Positions 8,320-15,816 of a stretch of 28,001 nucleotides of DNA are shown here, in pieces (position 1 is the first letter of the stretch; each line of letters begins with the position of its first letter). This DNA comes from UBA11704 sp964491805. GTDB lineage: Bacteria; Patescibacteriota; Minisyncoccia; Phycocordibacterales; UBA5272. Location of the stretch: the NCBI GenBank assembly GCA_964491805.1, contig CAZBGU010000009.1, positions 1 to 28,001 on the forward strand, in the 5' to 3' direction. The position numbers and the translations under genes are program-made. A model generated the notes under the pieces. It was not told the origin of the DNA. It saw only the letters and a list, made by a program, of their open reading frames with translations, and ran no database searches.

Positions 8320-10005
8320 CTATTTTCCTTTCTTTTTACTTGCCGCCTTAATAAAAGCAGTAAAAAGTGGGTGAGGATTAAGAGGCCTTGCAAGAAATTC
8401 AGGATGGAATTGAGTACCTAAGAAAAAAGGATGCTTACTCTTTGGTAGTTCTGCTATCTCCATAAGTTCACCATCAGGTGAAGAGCCAGAAAATACCAAA
8501 CCTGCCTTTTCTAGCTGTGTAAGAAACTCATTATTTACTTCATAGCGATGGCGATGGCGTTCACTAATGGTATAGATACCTTTCACAATCTTCCCCCAAC
8601 CTTTAGCCTCATAGGCAGCATATGCATTTGTCGCAGGTTTAAGAACGCACGGATATGCACCAAGACGCATCGAACCGCCATAATGCTTATTGGCTACCAA
8701 CTTCTTCTGGTTTTCCATTATGTCGATAACCTTATAGGGCGCATTAATGTCAATCTCGGTTGTATGAGCACCTGTGAGCCCAATAACATGTCTTGCATAC
8801 TCAATAACCAACAACTGCATCCCATAGCACAAACCAAAATATGGAATTTTATTTGTTCTCGCATATTCTATGACGGCAATCTTCCCTTCTATGCCACTTT
8901 CACCAAAACCACCAGGAACCAAAATACCGTCAACGTTGGCAAGATGCTTATTGAGCATTTCTCGTACATGACCTGCGTCGCCTTCAAAGTTTTTCGCATT
9001 TAACCAGATTAGTTTTGACTTTCTTCCCTCTTGATACGCCGAAAACTTAAGTGCCTCTATCACAGACACATATGCATCCGATAAAACGAAGTCGCCCGTA
9101 TCAAAATATTTACCGACAATTGCTATAGTAACTTCTTTAGTAACCGTCTTTGTTTTTCCGACAAAGGCTTTCCACTCGCTGAGATCTGTTTTTCTTGGTC
9201 TAAGGTGAAGTAATTTTTCAAGCATCGACGCGAAATTGTCCTTTTCAAAGTTCTCAGGCACATCATATATACTTTCTATATCCGGTGCAGATATAATACG
9301 TGACGCAGGGACGTTACAAGAAATAGCAATTTTTTCTTTTCTCTTATCATCAAGAGCAACATGACTACGTGCCACAATAAAGTCTGGATTAATACCATAC
9401 GAATTGAGTTGTCTAACAGCGTTTTGAGTTGGCTTACTCTTCATCTCTCCAAGTGTAGAAGGAACAGGAAGGAAGGAAACCATGATGACAGCAACATCTT
9501 CTGGATTCTCGAGTCTAAGAACCCTTGCCGCTTCAATAAACATAATGTTTTGATAGTCACCGACTGTTCCTCCGATTTCTATAATAGAAATATCTGCTTT
9601 TGATGCTGCTGCACTCGCCTTGATACGCCTTGTTATCTCATCACGAATATGTGGTACAGCTTCAACACACTTACCTTTGTATCCGAGTGAACGTTCCTTA
9701 TCTATAACCGTCTGATACACCATACCTGAGGTCATATAGTTTATTTCATCAAGGTCACGATTAAGATAACGCTCATAATTACCCATATCCTGATCAGTTT
9801 CTAGTCCGCTATTCAAAACAAAAACCTCACCATGCTCGGTGGGGTTCATAGTCCCCGCATCAACATTCAAGTACGGGTCAGCCTTTGCAATTGTTACCTG
9901 ATACCCTCTCGCCTTAAAGAGAGTTCCAAGTGACGAGGTAGTTATACCCTTACCAACTCCCGACATCACACCGCCAATAACGAAGATATATTTGTGATGT
10001 TTCAT
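8320..10005 (-). CDS. pyrG: CTP synthase
   Basis: 561 aa, full length for the family. It makes CTP from UTP, ATP and glutamine in the cytoplasm, the last step of de novo pyrimidine nucleotide synthesis. The N-terminal amidoligase domain (about 1-270) carries the P-loop (GGVMSGVGKGITTSSLG, 11-27), the KADPYLNVDAGTMNP segment and the IEIGGTVGD loop (142-150). The C-terminal class I glutamine amidotransferase domain has the oxyanion loop PGGFG, the nucleophile Cys393 (GLCYGMQ) and the His534-Glu536 pair (QFHPEF). All catalytic residues I looked for are present. A TATGCT hexamer at 10019-10014 would place the start of transcription about two bases before the ATG. Confidence 0.97.
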   Translation of the reverse strand: MKHHKYIFVIGGVMSGVGKGITTSSLGTLFKARGYQVTIAKADPYLNVDAGTMNPTEHGEVFVLNSGLETDQDMGNYERYLNRDLDEINYMTSGMVYQTVIDKERSLGYKGKCVEAVPHIRDEITRRIKASAAASKADISIIEIGGTVGDYQNIMFIEAARVLRLENPEDVAVIMVSFLPVPSTLGEMKSKPTQNAVRQLNSYGINPDFIVARSHVALDDKRKEKIAISCNVPASRIISAPDIESIYDVPENFEKDNFASMLEKLLHLRPRKTDLSEWKAFVGKTKTVTKEVTIAIVGKYFDTGDFVLSDAYVSVIEALKFSAYQEGRKSKLIWLNAKNFEGDAGHVREMLNKHLANVDGILVPGGFGESGIEGKIAVIEYARTNKIPYFGLCYGMQLLVIEYARHVIGLTGAHTTEIDINAPYKVIDIMENQKKLVANKHYGGSMRLGAYPCVLKPATNAYAAYEAKGWGKIVKGIYTISERHRHRYEVNNEFLTQLEKAGLVFSGSSPDGELMEIAELPKSKHPFFLGTQFHPEFLARPLNPHPLFTAFIKAASKKKGK

Positions 10006-10013
10006 ATCCGCTT

Positions 10014-10019
10014 AGCATA
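10014..10019 (-). promoter_or_regulatory. -10 element of pyrG
   Basis: Minus strand TATGCT, preceded by TG without the usual one-base gap. The predicted start of transcription (about 10007) leaves a leader of only about 2 nt before the pyrG ATG. Confidence 0.35.
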
Positions 10020-10181
10020 CACCTTTTTGGATATGGAATAAAGTGGACAGCTTTTGTGACAAAATATACAAACACAGATACCACATTACACACCAAATTT
10101 AAGACTGTGTAAAACTTTCCTGCACAAGACCACTTCCGAAACTAATAAAAAAGATGGTTCAAATTTGATAGAAAATATGTA

Positions 10182-10201
10182 GTAATTGTAATAAAAATTA
10201 C
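10182..10201. promoter_or_regulatory. Inverted repeat upstream of the MFS exporter promoter
   Basis: GTAATT-N8-AATTAC lies just upstream of the extended -10 at 10214. Drug exporters are often controlled by repressors that bind such repeats, but no regulator gene adjoins it. Treat as a candidate operator. Confidence 0.25.
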
Positions 10202-10213
10202 CTCACAAATTTA

Positions 10214-10222
10214 TGTTACAAT
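10214..10222 (+). promoter_or_regulatory. Extended -10 promoter (TGTTACAAT)
   Basis: TG-n-TACAAT. Predicted start of transcription is near 10229, about 37 bases before the MFS start. Confidence 0.5.
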
Positions 10223-10265
10223 TAAGAAATTATTTTTACTTTCAAAAAATGAATTTCATAATTTT

Positions 10266-11513
10266 ATGGAACGCAAGACTTTAACAATACTATTCTTTAC
10301 ACTTGTTCTCGATATGGTCGGTATTGGTATGATATTCCCTATTATACCAATTATTTTTACTGACCCAATGTCACCTGCATTTCTTCTAGCAAACTTCCCA
10401 CAAAAGTATTGGTACTTCATGGCAGGACTTACGACGGCGCTTTTTGGTATTGTACAATTCTTCACAGCACCAATTCTTGGTGAACTTTCTGATGTATATG
10501 GTAGAAAAAAATTACTTTTTGTCGGTGTATCGGTCCTTGCGGTATCACAATCTATTTTCGGACTTGGCATCATAACCAAGTCACTGACACTTATTCTTAT
10601 TAGTCGCATCATCGGAGGGCTTGCTGCCGCGAACTTCAGTATTGCACAAGCTTCAATAGCTGATGTTTCTACTCCAACAAGTAGAGCAAAAAACTTCGGT
10701 CTCATTGGTGCCGCCTTTGGCATTGGTTTTGTTGTAGGACCTGCTCTTAGCGGTTACCTCGCACACATCTTTGGGTCGCCGGCTGCACCATTTTGGGTAG
10801 CTAGCGTACTAGGAGTTTGCAACATGATTTCTGTGTACTTATTCCTTCCTGAAACACACAAAGAAAATCGACCAGCAGCAAAAAAACTTACTCCATGGAA
10901 AGCAATACACAATATCAAAGTAGCACTCATTGATAAGGAAGTTGCTCATATCTACAAGGCAAACTTTTTCTACTACACAGGATTCACATTCTTTACTTCC
11001 TTCTCTGGGCTGTATCTTGTACGAGAATATGGTATCGGTGAATCACAACTTGGTACATACTTTGCAATTATTGGTATCTGTATCGTAATTACACAAGCAG
11101 CAATATTAAGACTTATCAGTAATAGATGGAAACCAATTCAAGTTTTACGTTTTAGCATGATAGCAGTTGGTGTTACTACTGCACTTACACCATTCATGCC
11201 AACACTTTTATTTCAGTATACCCTCATTCCATTCATTGCTGTACCCCAAGGTCTGTCGATGGCGAATTTAGGTGCACTACTCAGTACTTCAGTGTCGAAA
11301 GAAAAGCAAGGTGTAGCACTAGGTATTAACGGATCACTTTCAGCATTTTCTCAAGGAATAGTACCTTTGCTTGGCGGCATAATCGCTGGATTGCTCGGTG
11401 TACGATTCCCTTTTTTGGTAGGTGGAATCTCTACACTGTACGCGTGGTACGCTGTTGTTAACTTTAAGAATACCGAAGGACGGCAACATACAACTAACAC
11501 ACTCATGAAATAA
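10266..11513 (+). CDS. MFS transporter, TetA-like drug:proton antiporter family
   Basis: 415 aa with about 12 hydrophobic helices. MFS motif A is clear in the loop between helices 2 and 3 (GELSDVYGRKKLL). The antiporter motif C is in helix 5 (GAAFGIGFVVGPALSG), and the helix 1 pattern DMVGIGMIFPIIPI is shared with TetA/MdtG-type exporters. It should sit in the cytoplasmic membrane and exchange a small hydrophobic compound for protons. The substrate cannot be read from sequence, so resistance to a particular drug is not claimed. The unusually long first loop (about 30-50, DPMSPAFLLANFPQKY) is typical of this subfamily. No Shine-Dalgarno; own extended -10 promoter. Confidence 0.9.
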   Translation: MERKTLTILFFTLVLDMVGIGMIFPIIPIIFTDPMSPAFLLANFPQKYWYFMAGLTTALFGIVQFFTAPILGELSDVYGRKKLLFVGVSVLAVSQSIFGLGIITKSLTLILISRIIGGLAAANFSIAQASIADVSTPTSRAKNFGLIGAAFGIGFVVGPALSGYLAHIFGSPAAPFWVASVLGVCNMISVYLFLPETHKENRPAAKKLTPWKAIHNIKVALIDKEVAHIYKANFFYYTGFTFFTSFSGLYLVREYGIGESQLGTYFAIIGICIVITQAAILRLISNRWKPIQVLRFSMIAVGVTTALTPFMPTLLFQYTLIPFIAVPQGLSMANLGALLSTSVSKEKQGVALGINGSLSAFSQGIVPLLGGIIAGLLGVRFPFLVGGISTLYAWYAVVNFKNTEGRQHTTNTLMK

Positions 11514-11544
11514 AGAAGCAAAGAAATGCATAGTAGTATAGTAT

Positions 11545-11952
11545 ATGAAATCACTTAGAATATATCTCATTCCACTCATTATCATTATATTTGCTGTCTC
11601 ACTTAGTATGTACGCCTATACAATATTTAATCAAAAGGCCCCAACGTCATATGTTGTTAATACTAATGGAATACCTTCAACACTTGATACAAAAACAGGA
11701 ATTGTAACACCTGGTGTTGCTACATTCAACCTTAACGACATCGCCAAACACAATAATCATTCTAGTTGTTACACTGTAGTGCGTGGTAGTGTATACGACC
11801 TTACCCTTTTCGTCACCGAACATGAAGGTGGAGACCAGCCGATACTCTCTATGTGCGGACATGACGGCACAGATTCATTCATGAACCAGCATGCAGGTAA
11901 ACAAAAAATAATGCGCATACTTGCACGATTCAAGATAGGTGTACTCTCCTAA
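11545..11952 (+). CDS. Membrane-anchored cytochrome b5-like heme protein
   Basis: 135 aa. An N-terminal anchor (about 5-28) and short linker are followed by a cytochrome b5 fold (about 60-134): FNLNDIAKHNNHSSCYTVV, GSVYDLTLFVTEHEGGDQPI and DSFMNQHAG. The usual HPGG heme motif appears as His93-Glu-Gly-Gly, and the second axial ligand is His116. The heme domain is expected outside the membrane and would carry electrons; its partners are unknown. Organisms of this kind usually lack heme synthesis, so heme would have to be acquired, which is inference. It starts 31 bases after the MFS stop and may be co-transcribed. Confidence 0.8.
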   Translation: MKSLRIYLIPLIIIIFAVSLSMYAYTIFNQKAPTSYVVNTNGIPSTLDTKTGIVTPGVATFNLNDIAKHNNHSSCYTVVRGSVYDLTLFVTEHEGGDQPILSMCGHDGTDSFMNQHAGKQKIMRILARFKIGVLS

Positions 11953-12226
11953 AAACTACATCATGTTTGACAATTGTATTGTTATCAACCACCTCACCAA
12001 AGTCGGTACAACCTCATTACAGAAAAGTCTCCCTGCTAAGAAACGAGCGCTTGTTATCATCTCTGAGATAACCGCTACACTCTTGCTGGTCAGTAATTCT
12101 TCTTTCTGTGATGTTTATTGGCATTAACGAGAAGCAGCTCTTGTGATGTGACAATCGTGGACAGACAGTTAATGAGCTACACCTTCGACATCTCTCATTA
12201 TGCCAATCGTCATATTTACATCTTAT
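11953..12226. other. Intergenic region without a convincing gene
   Basis: The only longer frame (11939-12127, 62 codons) has no ribosome site, overlaps the previous stop and has no recognisable sequence. An inverted repeat TAATGAG...CTCATTA with a long loop lies near 12170-12200 but has no T-tract. No clear dnaX terminator is seen. Confidence 0.4.
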
Positions 12227-13246
12227 CTACGCAGTTCTTCCATCTTCAACAATCTCAACCATAATTGCCTGAAATGCAGCCCATACAGAAACTGCGCTAA
12301 CTTCGAGAAGATGACGTTTCGAGAGTAGTTCGAGAATCATTTTCGAACTAATCACAAACGGAAATTCTTTCGCAAGTTTCGCCTGGGCAGTTCCTTCATG
12401 TTCCTTCTCACCAATTCGCGCAAGAAGACCGACACGTACCATCTCAGTAAAGTCATCATATGCCTTGATCGGAGTAACGTTTGAAGTTGAAAGATTTGAA
12501 AGAGCTTCAGCTAGAGCGACCTTATCCTTTTTACATACAGCAGTAAGCAACATGATGAGGAGATTCTTATCAGTAACTCCAAGAAATCTATGTACTGCAT
12601 CATGAGTAATTTTCTTACCATTCGTAGTGAGGATCTGTTCAAGCACGCCAAGCGCATCACGGTATGAACCTTTACCATGACTTGCAATAAGTTCTGCAGT
12701 TACATCGTCAATCTCCTTACCCTCTCCATGTGCGACGAACTGAAGACGCTTAGCGAGCGTTGAGATATCTGGTGACTTAAACACAACCTTCTGACAACGT
12801 GACACGATAGTAGAAGGAAGTTTCTCAGGGTCGGTCGTAGCTAGGATGAAGATCACGTGTGTTGGAGGCTCTTCAAGAGTCTTAAGGAGCGCATTCGCTG
12901 CTTCCTTGGTAAGCATGTGAGCTTCGTCGACAATATATATCTTGTATGGACTAGAAAATGGTGCAGTACGCACAGCATCACGAAGCTCACGTATCTCGTC
13001 GATGCCACGGTTAGATGCCGCATCGATCTCTATAATATCTTCCGAGTTACATCCAATATCATGCGCAAAAATTCTAGCCACGGTGGTCTTGCCAGTACCT
13101 CTTCCTCCGCAAAAGAGATAAGCATGAGAAACTTTTTTTTGTTTAATAGCAGACTGAAGGAGCTCAACAATCTGTTCCTGTCCAACAACATCACTAAAGG
13201 ATGCTGGACGATATTTTCGATAGAGTGCAATATGATGTTCTGACAT
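12227..13246 (-). CDS. dnaX: DNA polymerase III subunit gamma/tau, short form
   Basis: 339 aa. This is the clamp-loader ATPase that opens the sliding clamp onto DNA during replication. AAA+ motifs are intact: Walker A GGRGTGKT (47-54), Walker B YIVDEAH (104-110), sensor 1 ATTD (136-139) and the SRC motif (149-151, arginine finger). The lid domain (about 170-220) includes GSYRDALGVLEQ, and a collar-like helical domain follows. There is no tau extension. The cysteine zinc module that normally lies between Walker A and Walker B is missing: after Cys66 the chain passes directly to EDIIEIDAASNRG. An extended -10 just upstream leaves a leader of about 4 nt. Confidence 0.95.
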   Translation of the reverse strand: MSEHHIALYRKYRPASFSDVVGQEQIVELLQSAIKQKKVSHAYLFCGGRGTGKTTVARIFAHDIGCNSEDIIEIDAASNRGIDEIRELRDAVRTAPFSSPYKIYIVDEAHMLTKEAANALLKTLEEPPTHVIFILATTDPEKLPSTIVSRCQKVVFKSPDISTLAKRLQFVAHGEGKEIDDVTAELIASHGKGSYRDALGVLEQILTTNGKKITHDAVHRFLGVTDKNLLIMLLTAVCKKDKVALAEALSNLSTSNVTPIKAYDDFTEMVRVGLLARIGEKEHEGTAQAKLAKEFPFVISSKMILELLSKRHLLEVSAVSVWAAFQAIMVEIVEDGRTA

Positions 13247-13256
13247 AATTACAGAT

Positions 13257-13265
13257 AGTATACCA
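13257..13265 (-). promoter_or_regulatory. Extended -10 promoter of dnaX (TGGTATACT)
   Basis: TG-n-TATACT on the minus strand. Predicted start of transcription is near 13250, three to four bases before the ATG at 13246, so the mRNA is nearly leaderless. Confidence 0.55.
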
Positions 13266-13401
13266 GATTGAAACTAGGATTTTATACTTTTTACCTTTTT
13301 GTTTTAATTTTCTCAAAAATATTGTAGAATTCAGCCGAAGTGCCAATTATCGTTACATTTACCAATTGACACAACCTTGACCATACCACCAACTTCGTAT
13401 C

Positions 13402-13421
13402 AGAGGAAGCAAGAGGAAGCA
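13402..13421 (+). promoter_or_regulatory. Tandemly duplicated Shine-Dalgarno segment
   Basis: The 10-mer AGAGGAAGCA occurs twice in direct succession, ending one base before the ATG at 13423. The second copy places AGAGGA about 5 bases from the start and decides the start. Confidence 0.6.
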
Positions 13422-13422
13422 A

Positions 13423-13749
13423 ATGGAAGAAATAACCACCGTACTGGTTCCAATCATCGTAACCCTTCTCACCGTGTACCTGATTAGGAACCAGAGGAGG
13501 AAGGCCAAGGCAGCAATGGAGGTGCGTGAGAACATCAAGCACTACAACGATGTTCTTGCACCAAAAGACATTCGGATCACCGAAAGTCAAACTTCGATGA
13601 GTAGAGCTCCTAGCGGGGCTTATTTCGAAATCCGGAGGTACGGCAGGGTGCTGGCTCACTACGTAACTCCAGAAGAAGTTCTCGAGCTCGTAAGGGCTGC
13701 GAGGGACGGTGAAGAAATAGACGTCGAAAGTCTCGCGGACTCTCCGTAG
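13423..13749 (+). CDS. Small single-span membrane protein, unknown function
   Basis: 108 aa. An N-terminal transmembrane helix (about 5-21, TTVLVPIIVTLLTVYLI) is followed by a basic stretch (RNQRRKAKAAM), which puts the C-terminal soluble part in the cytoplasm. That part has FEIRRYGRVLAHYVTPEEV and an acidic end (EEIDVESLADSP), and probably forms a small alpha/beta domain. No family recognised. Codons are clearly GC-richer (AAC, AAG, TAC, GAG, AGG) than in dnaX and dus on either side. It is monocistronic, with a duplicated Shine-Dalgarno and a perfect-stem terminator. It lies between convergent minus-strand housekeeping genes, consistent with an inserted gene. Confidence 0.75.
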   Translation: MEEITTVLVPIIVTLLTVYLIRNQRRKAKAAMEVRENIKHYNDVLAPKDIRITESQTSMSRAPSGAYFEIRRYGRVLAHYVTPEEVLELVRAARDGEEIDVESLADSP

Positions 13750-13769
13750 ACGACAGAAGACGACAAAGC

Positions 13770-13805
13770 GCACGAGGTCGACAAGACCTCGTGCATCTTG
13801 CTTTT
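13770..13805 (+). terminator. Strong intrinsic terminator
   Basis: A perfect 10-bp stem (GCACGAGGTC 13770-13779 with 13785-13794), 5-nt loop and tail ATCTTGCTTTT. It ends the 13423-13749 transcript. It may also help stop dus transcription coming from the other side, although that strand has a poorer T-tract. Confidence 0.85.
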
Positions 13806-13844
13806 AGACAAGAACAAACAACATCTTAACAGACGAAGAGTTGA

Positions 13845-14900
13845 CTATAAAACCTTTTCACTTTTTTCTAACCAATTGCATACGACTTTCTCCACCTCCT
13901 TTGCATTCTCACATTCCATCAATTCCATGCGGAGTTCTTTTGCACCATCAAATCCATTCACGTAAGCCTTAAAATGCTTTTTCATAATTGCAAAACTCTT
14001 AATATCACCAAGCTTCTCTTCATACAACTTCGTGTGTTCCACCATTATCTTTAATTTCTTTGCTATGATTTCTGGATTAGGCTGCAAAGCCTGCATAGAG
14101 TCTGCGAAGTCGGCGTCGAAAAAGTACGGGGTCCCGAACAACCCTCTCCCAATCATCACGCCATCACAACCTGACTCTTTTGCTAAACTTACTCCTTCTT
14201 GTATAGATTTTATGTCACCATTACCAATAAGAATAGTTCCTCCGTCTTTCACTTCACCTGTGATCTCTCGTACGAGTTTTACAATCTCCGGCATAATCTC
14301 CCAGTGGGCTGGGACAAGTGACATCTCCTTTCGAGTACGCAAATGCACAGTAAGTACGGGGACATTACACTCAAGAATTCTTGGGATCCACGTACGCCAC
14401 TCTTCTTTGTTGTAACCAATACGAGTCTTCACTGATACAGGCATGTCGCCCGCTCCTTCTTGCGCAGCTCGTATCACTTCTTGTGCACGTCTCCAGTCCT
14501 TCATATGTGCTGAACCTGCACCCTGTTTCTCGATACTTTTATCAGGACACCCCATATTGATATCAATACCATCAAAGCCAAGCTCGCGACATAGTGCTGC
14601 GGCTTTTTTCATATTCTCTGGAGTAGACGTGAAGAGCTGCGCAACGATTGGTCGTTCCATCTCACTGAACTCAAGATCACGTTTAAGCACCTCTCTACCA
14701 GGACTGTTCAACCCATCAGCTGATACGAATTCAGTCCACATCACGTCAGGACCGTGTGGCTTAGAATACTTGGCAATCATGGTACGAAATGCAACATCAG
14801 TAACATCTGCCATAGGTGCAATAACAGCAATCTTCTTTCCGTGTATAATTTTCTCGTCGATTATCTTTTGCCAAAAACCACGCACCGGATGTGCGTCCAT
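13845..14900 (-). CDS. dus: tRNA-dihydrouridine synthase (DusB-like)
   Basis: 351 aa from the ATG 14900-14898. This FMN enzyme reduces uridines in the D-loop of tRNA with NADPH. The TIM-barrel signatures are present: APMADVTDVAFR near the N-terminus, INMGCPDKSIEKQGAGSAH with the conserved Cys, VKTRIGY, LTVHLRTR, GNGDI, and GVMIGRGLFGTPYFF for phosphate binding. I prefer this start over 14963 because an AAGGTG Shine-Dalgarno lies 10 bases upstream and it begins just after the ftsQ-like stop. The longer version would overlap that gene by 47 bases. It is the last gene of serS - ftsQ-like - dus. Confidence 0.92.
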   Translation of the reverse strand: MDAHPVRGFWQKIIDEKIIHGKKIAVIAPMADVTDVAFRTMIAKYSKPHGPDVMWTEFVSADGLNSPGREVLKRDLEFSEMERPIVAQLFTSTPENMKKAAALCRELGFDGIDINMGCPDKSIEKQGAGSAHMKDWRRAQEVIRAAQEGAGDMPVSVKTRIGYNKEEWRTWIPRILECNVPVLTVHLRTRKEMSLVPAHWEIMPEIVKLVREITGEVKDGGTILIGNGDIKSIQEGVSLAKESGCDGVMIGRGLFGTPYFFDADFADSMQALQPNPEIIAKKLKIMVEHTKLYEEKLGDIKSFAIMKKHFKAYVNGFDGAKELRMELMECENAKEVEKVVCNWLEKSEKVL

Positions 14901-14916
14901 CTTTTTGTGCACCTTA

Positions 14917-15813
14917 TTAGTGTTGTGATGTCGTTGCAGTAACGACAGGAGTTGTCGTAGCATGGTTGTCCATTATAGCAGCACCCTTAGTATTTTGAAA
15001 TGCCATATCACTAAAACGATAAAAAACTTTATTACCATATCTTACATCAAGGTACTCCAACTTTTCTTTCTCAGTTTTAAGCTTACTTTTAAGCGGGTCA
15101 GTGTCGATAGCACTTACAAGTGTTGACCACACCTTTTTTTGACTCACCCCTTTTAAGAACATTACTTTGCTTGTTCCACTTGCATTATAAAGAGTTATAT
15201 CTCCACTAGGCTCCACAAGAATACTTCTAACCGGAAAAACAATACTACTAACCTTGTCGCAAAAATCAGCAAGATCAGACAAAAATATCTTATCAATCGG
15301 TAGACCATTTTGCATAACCTGCGCAAACAAAAGACCAGATCGTTTGACTGTCTCTTTTGTTGACGACCCAATAACAATAGATGGATAAGCATGAATGTCT
15401 TTCCTCGTTAAAAATATAATCCCGTCAGACGATATGGCTTCATTGTCGCTTACTCTAAACAGAGGAGTGAGCTGCGTGACGGTAATTCTAACTGTATGCA
15501 GCCCGACAGGACGCATATCGATTGTCCCAAGGTCGGTCACCCTAGAGCGAACGGCATCCGTGAATGCTTCTGTGCTGTACGTAAATATCTTGCCCCCTGG
15601 AACAACAAAGTACACCGGCCGTCTCACTACATCACGAAGATCATTAATGATTAGCTGACGCGTTTCGTCATCAACACCAACAATATCATATGAAGTAATA
15701 GTAAAAATTTCAGTACGCGTGTATAAAAGGAAAATACCAAGCAATGTTACCACGACAGCAACTCTCATCCCCCATACTATTAGTGAGGCCAAAGTTCGCC
15801 GTTTGATCTTCAT
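14917..15813 (-). CDS. FtsQ/DivIB-like cell division protein
   Basis: 298 aa. A short basic cytoplasmic tail and one transmembrane helix (about 12-31) are followed by a POTRA-like domain (about 35-110, beginning FTITSYDIVGVD) and a beta-rich domain. It ends in the FtsQ-type strand LEYLDVRYGNKVFYRF (about 253-268) and a Thr-rich tail. FtsQ/DivIB links FtsB-FtsL to the division septum at the outer face of the membrane. Sequence divergence is high, so the assignment rests on architecture plus the C-terminal motif. It starts 3 bases after the serS stop, so it is translated from the serS operon rather than from a dcw cluster. Confidence 0.7.
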   Translation of the reverse strand: MKIKRRTLASLIVWGMRVAVVVTLLGIFLLYTRTEIFTITSYDIVGVDDETRQLIINDLRDVVRRPVYFVVPGGKIFTYSTEAFTDAVRSRVTDLGTIDMRPVGLHTVRITVTQLTPLFRVSDNEAISSDGIIFLTRKDIHAYPSIVIGSSTKETVKRSGLLFAQVMQNGLPIDKIFLSDLADFCDKVSSIVFPVRSILVEPSGDITLYNASGTSKVMFLKGVSQKKVWSTLVSAIDTDPLKSKLKTEKEKLEYLDVRYGNKVFYRFSDMAFQNTKGAAIMDNHATTTPVVTATTSQH

Positions 15814-15816
15814 AGT

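Noticed and set aside
10256..10723. 155-codon minus-strand frame
   Set aside because: Antisense to the start of the MFS exporter; no motif and no start signal.
10266..11513. Tetracycline resistance gene
   Set aside because: The TetA-like motifs define a broad exporter family; the substrate cannot be assigned from sequence.
11939..12127. 62-codon plus-strand frame after the cytochrome b5-like gene
   Set aside because: It overlaps the previous stop, has no Shine-Dalgarno or recognisable sequence, and its composition is not convincing.
14443..14928. 161-codon plus-strand frame
   Set aside because: Antisense to dus, which has all its family motifs.
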